A stretch of 7,204 nt of DNA, taken from JBBDWJ01 sp040902925. GTDB lineage: Bacteria; Acidobacteriota; Terriglobia; Bryobacterales; UBA6623. The stretch spans positions 1 to 7,204 of the forward strand of contig JBBDWJ010000076.1 of NCBI GenBank assembly GCA_040902925.1, written 5' to 3'. This document shows, piece by piece, positions 4,677 to 7,204 of this stretch; the first letter of the stretch is position 1, and the number at the start of each line of letters is the position of its first letter. The position numbers were made by a program, and so were the translations under genes. A model generated the notes under the pieces. The model had not been told where the DNA came from. It searched no databases and was given only the letters and a program-made list of their open reading frames with translations.

Positions 4677-6672
4677 GAGGTTTTCTTGCCGTGGCGATGA
4701 TGCGTGTTTTCGGATGCACGCGCTTGATCTTGCTGGGAACCAGCGCCACCAGCGTGCCGAACACGAGTGTCAGCGCTCCGAGCCAGATCCAGGTGACCAG
4801 CGGGTTGATATAGGCCTCCAGGATGGGCTTCGAACCGTCGGTCGACATGCCGGCGTAATTGAGATAAACGTCCTCGCTGAGCCGCGCGCGAATGGCCACC
4901 TGACCGGTTCCGGTCTGGCTGGCATAGTAGAAGCGGCGCTCGGGGCGCATCGTCGTCAACAGTTCGCCATTCTTATAGACGTCGACCACCGCAATCGAGG
5001 TTGCGTTGTTGGCGTTGTTGTCTTCTTTGAGATCGATGACGCGGAATTCGTACTTGCCAAGTTGCAGCGAGTCGCCGACGCCCAGCTCGGCTTGCTGCAC
5101 CTGATTAAACGCCGCGCCGGCAAAGCCAATGCACATCAGCACGACGCCCATATGCACCAGATAGCCGCCGTAGCGGCGCGTATTGCGATGAGTCAGCTCG
5201 ATCATCGCCAACGGCAGCGCCATCCTCTGTTTGCTTTGAATCACGCGGCTGCCGCGATAAAACTCGAAGAAGATGGTGATGGTGACGAACAGGCAAAGAA
5301 CAAAGCACACGGTGGCGTAGAAGTGGCGCATGCCGAGCGCGACGAGCACCGCCCCTAGAGCCAGCGAAGCCACGGCGGGCCATAAGAAGTTCCGCTTCAG
5401 GCTCTCGACCGAGGTTCGCCGCCAGGCAAACAGCGGGCCGACACCGGTGAGAAACAGCAGCACCAGGCCGATCGGCACGTTGACCTTGTTGAAGAATGGC
5501 GCGCCGACGGTGATTTTCTCGCCCGAAACCGCTTCGCTGATGACCGGAAACAGCGTGCCCCAAAGCACCGCGAAGCAGCTCGCCAACAGGATCACGTTGT
5601 TGAACAGGAAGCTCGATTCGCGCGAGACGACCGAGTCGAGCTCATTCTCGCTCTTGAGATAGTCGAGTCGGTTGAGAATGAGATAGATTGTGAGCCCGAT
5701 GCCGATGGTGAGGAACCAGACGAAGTAAGTTCCGATGGGCGATTGCGCGAAGGCGTGAACGGAGCTCACCAGGCCGCTGCGCGTGAGGAACGTTCCGAAG
5801 ATGCACAGGAAGAACGTCGCCGAGACGAGCACGATGTTCCAGACCTTCATCATGCCTTTCTTTTCCTGCATCATCACCGAATGCAAAAACGCGGTGCCGG
5901 TGATCCATGGCAGCAGCGACGCGTTCTCGACCGGGTCCCATGCCCAGTAGCCGCCCCAGCCCAGCACGACGTAGGCCCAGCGCGCTCCGAGCAGTACACC
6001 AATCGATTGAAACAGCCAGGTGACCATCGTCCAGTAGCGCGTGGTGTGAATCCAGCGGTCGCCCGGCTGGCGAGTGATCAGCGAAGCGATGGCGAACGCG
6101 AAGGGCACGGCGAAACCGACGTAGCCGAGGTAGAGCATCGGTGGGTGGATCGCCATCATGGGGTGTTGCAGCAGCGGGTTCAAGCCATTGCCGTCGGCGA
6201 CCGAGACGATGTTCGGGCCCGACATCAAAACCTGAAACGGGTTGGCGATGAAGGCGATCAGGCCAAGAAAAAATCCCTGCACGGTCAGCATGATCGCCAC
6301 GATGTAGGCGACCATGTCGCGGTGGTACTTGCGGCCGGTATAGGCGGCGAGAAGCGAATATGTGGCGGCAATCCAGCTCCAAAACAGCAGCGAGCCTTCC
6401 TGCCCGCCCCACCAGGCGGCCAGCTTGTAGATCAGCGGCAGGTCGATGTTACTGCGGCCGGCGACGTAGCTGTACCGGAAATCGTTGGCCAGAATGGCGT
6501 AGAGCAGCAGGCCCGACGCCGCCGTGACCAGCACCCACACCGCCAGCACGGCGCGCTCTGCGCTCACCTCGAGAAATGGCTTGCCGCGCAATTTGCCGAC
6601 CAGCGCGGCGACGACGCCGTAGATGCAGAGGCAGAAGGAAAAGAGGACGGCTAGATATCCGAGGTTTTCCAT
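4654..6672 (-). CDS. ccmF: CcmF, heme lyase integral membrane subunit
   Basis: CcmF receives heme from CcmE and, with CcmH, attaches it to the CxxCH cysteines of apocytochrome c on the outer face of the membrane. The 672-aa product has the usual family length and many transmembrane helices. The periplasmic tryptophan-rich WWD motif is intact (WGGYWAWDPVENASLLPW, 239-256). Candidate heme-related histidines fall in conserved contexts: H176 in AIHPPMLYLGY, H264 in AFLHS, H306 in SSVHAFA and H507 in GYLVHMGV. By position these correspond to the periplasmic and transmembrane heme ligands of well-studied CcmF proteins. A periplasmic domain near 525-620 precedes the last helix (about 626-645) and a basic tail. 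The start at 6672 gives a typical N-terminus; the ribosome site is weak. It is preceded by a 247-bp non-coding gap after ccmE, so it may have its own promoter. Confidence 0.97.
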   Translation of the reverse strand: MENLGYLAVLFSFCLCIYGVVAALVGKLRGKPFLEVSAERAVLAVWVLVTAASGLLLYAILANDFRYSYVAGRSNIDLPLIYKLAAWWGGQEGSLLFWSWIAATYSLLAAYTGRKYHRDMVAYIVAIMLTVQGFFLGLIAFIANPFQVLMSGPNIVSVADGNGLNPLLQHPMMAIHPPMLYLGYVGFAVPFAFAIASLITRQPGDRWIHTTRYWTMVTWLFQSIGVLLGARWAYVVLGWGGYWAWDPVENASLLPWITGTAFLHSVMMQEKKGMMKVWNIVLVSATFFLCIFGTFLTRSGLVSSVHAFAQSPIGTYFVWFLTIGIGLTIYLILNRLDYLKSENELDSVVSRESSFLFNNVILLASCFAVLWGTLFPVISEAVSGEKITVGAPFFNKVNVPIGLVLLFLTGVGPLFAWRRTSVESLKRNFLWPAVASLALGAVLVALGMRHFYATVCFVLCLFVTITIFFEFYRGSRVIQSKQRMALPLAMIELTHRNTRRYGGYLVHMGVVLMCIGFAGAAFNQVQQAELGVGDSLQLGKYEFRVIDLKEDNNANNATSIAVVDVYKNGELLTTMRPERRFYYASQTGTGQVAIRARLSEDVYLNYAGMSTDGSKPILEAYINPLVTWIWLGALTLVFGTLVALVPSKIKRVHPKTRIIATARKPHVVLTKS

Positions 6673-6757
6673 GTTGTGCTCAAGACGCGGCTAGCGACAG
6701 GGCTGCGCTCGCGGCCGTCGGCCAAATTCAGCGCCTGGGCCGGTTGTCGGCTCTACG

Positions 6758-6776
6758 CCAGGGCTTTTAACCCTGG
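6758..6776. repeat. REP-like palindrome
   Basis: CCAGGG at 6758-6763 and CCCTGG at 6771-6776 form a perfect 6-bp stem around CTTTTAA. The shape (a gene-free GC stem around an AT-rich loop) is typical of dispersed extragenic palindromes. In the minus-strand transcript it would form a hairpin between the ccmE and ccmF coding regions and could protect or attenuate the message. Confidence 0.5.
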
Positions 6777-6818
6777 GGTGATTGCAAACTTCACGGCGCC
6801 GCTTTGCTCACACGAGCG

Positions 6819-6890
6819 GCTCTGTCTGGCGCGTGCTCTGTCTGGCGCGTGCCCTTTCAGGCCAGGCTGTATCCGGCGCAGGCCCTTTCC
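6819..6890. repeat. 16-bp tandem duplication with degenerate flanking copies
   Basis: GCTCTGTCTGGCGCGT is present twice without mismatch, at 6819-6834 and 6835-6850. A degenerate copy, GGCTGTATCCGGCGCAGG, follows at 6865-6882, and GCCCTTTC occurs at both 6851-6858 and 6882-6889. The unit length equals that of the array at 110-141, and the two units share GCTC at the start and a GGCGC core. Confidence 0.7.
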
Positions 6891-6919
6891 AGCCCGCCTC
6901 GGTTGGCCCGCAAAGTGGA

Positions 6920-7204
6920 TCAGGAGATCTTGTCCGGGCTCGCCGGCTTCGACTCGTAGACGGGCTGTACGCCTTTGCCGGGCTCGGCTTCGTATTTGGA
7001 GGCGCATTTGGCCTGAATTTTCTTCGCCTCGAACACGTTGTCGTCGCGCAGTTTGCCGTCGCAAAGGGCCTGAGCGCGGTCGCGGAACGTATCCGGCAGC
7101 GGATCGTCGCCGACATACACCACCTGGAGCTTGCGGTCTTCCTGGGTGATCGTGAATTCCACGCGGCCCGCGGCTCTGACGATTGAGCCGGGCTCGACAT
7201 CGCC
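6920..7204 (-). CDS. ccmE: CcmE heme chaperone, C-terminal part, cysteine (CxxxY) variant
   Basis: CcmE is a periplasmic OB-fold protein that holds heme covalently and passes it to CcmF. The frame is open to the right window edge, so the N-terminus and membrane anchor are missing; 94 residues remain. The fold markers are clear: GSIVRAAGRVEFTIT, then VVYVGDDPLPDTFRD where the family has YxGxLPDxFR, then a GKL...VFEAKKIQAK strand. At the heme-attachment site, canonical proteins have AKHDExY; this one reads AKCASKYE, so Cys replaces the heme-binding His (C67 and Y71 of the visible part, codons at 7004-7006 and 6992-6994). CxxxY CcmE proteins are known from Desulfovibrio and archaea. The tail after the motif is short and charged, ending PASPDKIS. 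The GTG at 7162 is internal, not the start. Confidence 0.92.
   Translation of the reverse strand, partial: GDVEPGSIVRAAGRVEFTITQEDRKLQVVYVGDDPLPDTFRDRAQALCDGKLRDDNVFEAKKIQAKCASKYEAEPGKGVQPVYESKPASPDKIS

Larger units (their letters stand above)
6673..6919. other. Repeat-containing gap between ccmE and ccmF
   Basis: These 247 bp carry no supportable gene, in contrast to the tightly packed genes downstream. The gap contains a palindrome at 6758-6776 and a tandem repeat at 6819-6850 with degenerate continuations to about 6890. No clear promoter or T-tract terminator is visible on the minus strand, and codon-like structure is absent. It most likely separates ccmE from ccmF by insertion or accumulation of repeats within the operon. 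Confidence 0.6.

Noticed and set aside
4552..5358. Long plus-strand open frame opposite ccmF
   Set aside because: It is antisense to well-supported ccmF sequence with conserved family motifs; it is rich in His, Gln, Arg and Ala as expected of a GC-rich mirror frame. The same applies to the open frame at 5743-6654.

Overview
The window is GC-rich bacterial DNA dominated by a minus-strand cytochrome c maturation (Ccm, System I) operon. Read 5' to 3' on the minus strand, the order is ccmE (cut by the right window edge), ccmF, a ccmH/CcmL-type thiol protein, a short CcmI-like membrane protein, a membrane-anchored beta-sandwich (carboxypeptidase regulatory-like) protein, ccmA and ccmB. From ccmF onward the genes overlap or lie within 9 bp of each other, so they are probably one transcript. 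CcmA and CcmB form an ABC transporter, CcmE is the periplasmic heme chaperone, CcmF is the heme lyase subunit, and CcmH handles the apocytochrome thiols. ccmC, ccmD and ccmG are not in the window.

The gene set, the cysteine-rich CcmH, the embedded beta-sandwich protein and the abundant palindromic repeats all suggest an Acidobacteriota-like organism (Solibacter/Bryobacter type). That placement is inference from gene style only, without a database search.

The left 1.2 kb differs. It begins with the 3' end of a probable plus-strand gene (1-84). A non-coding stretch follows (85 to about 400) with a 16-bp tandem duplication and nested inverted repeats. An AT-rich island (about 405-530) carries three TCACA-nnn-TA units spaced exactly 11 bp apart, which looks like an OmpR/PhoB-type operator. 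A roughly 150-nt leader with four consecutive hairpins precedes a near-perfect Shine-Dalgarno and a 104-aa orphan gene (698-1012). That gene converges on ccmB across about 220 bp of non-coding DNA.

The most interesting points are: a CcmE with a C-x-x-x-Y motif in place of the heme-binding histidine motif; its pairing with a CcmH whose usual CxxC is expanded into a five-cysteine cluster; an unrecognised membrane beta-sandwich protein translationally coupled to ccmA; a palindromic element that appears to be inserted in frame in the start of that gene; a repeat-rich 247-bp gap between ccmE and ccmF; and the phased operator plus structured leader upstream of the orphan gene.
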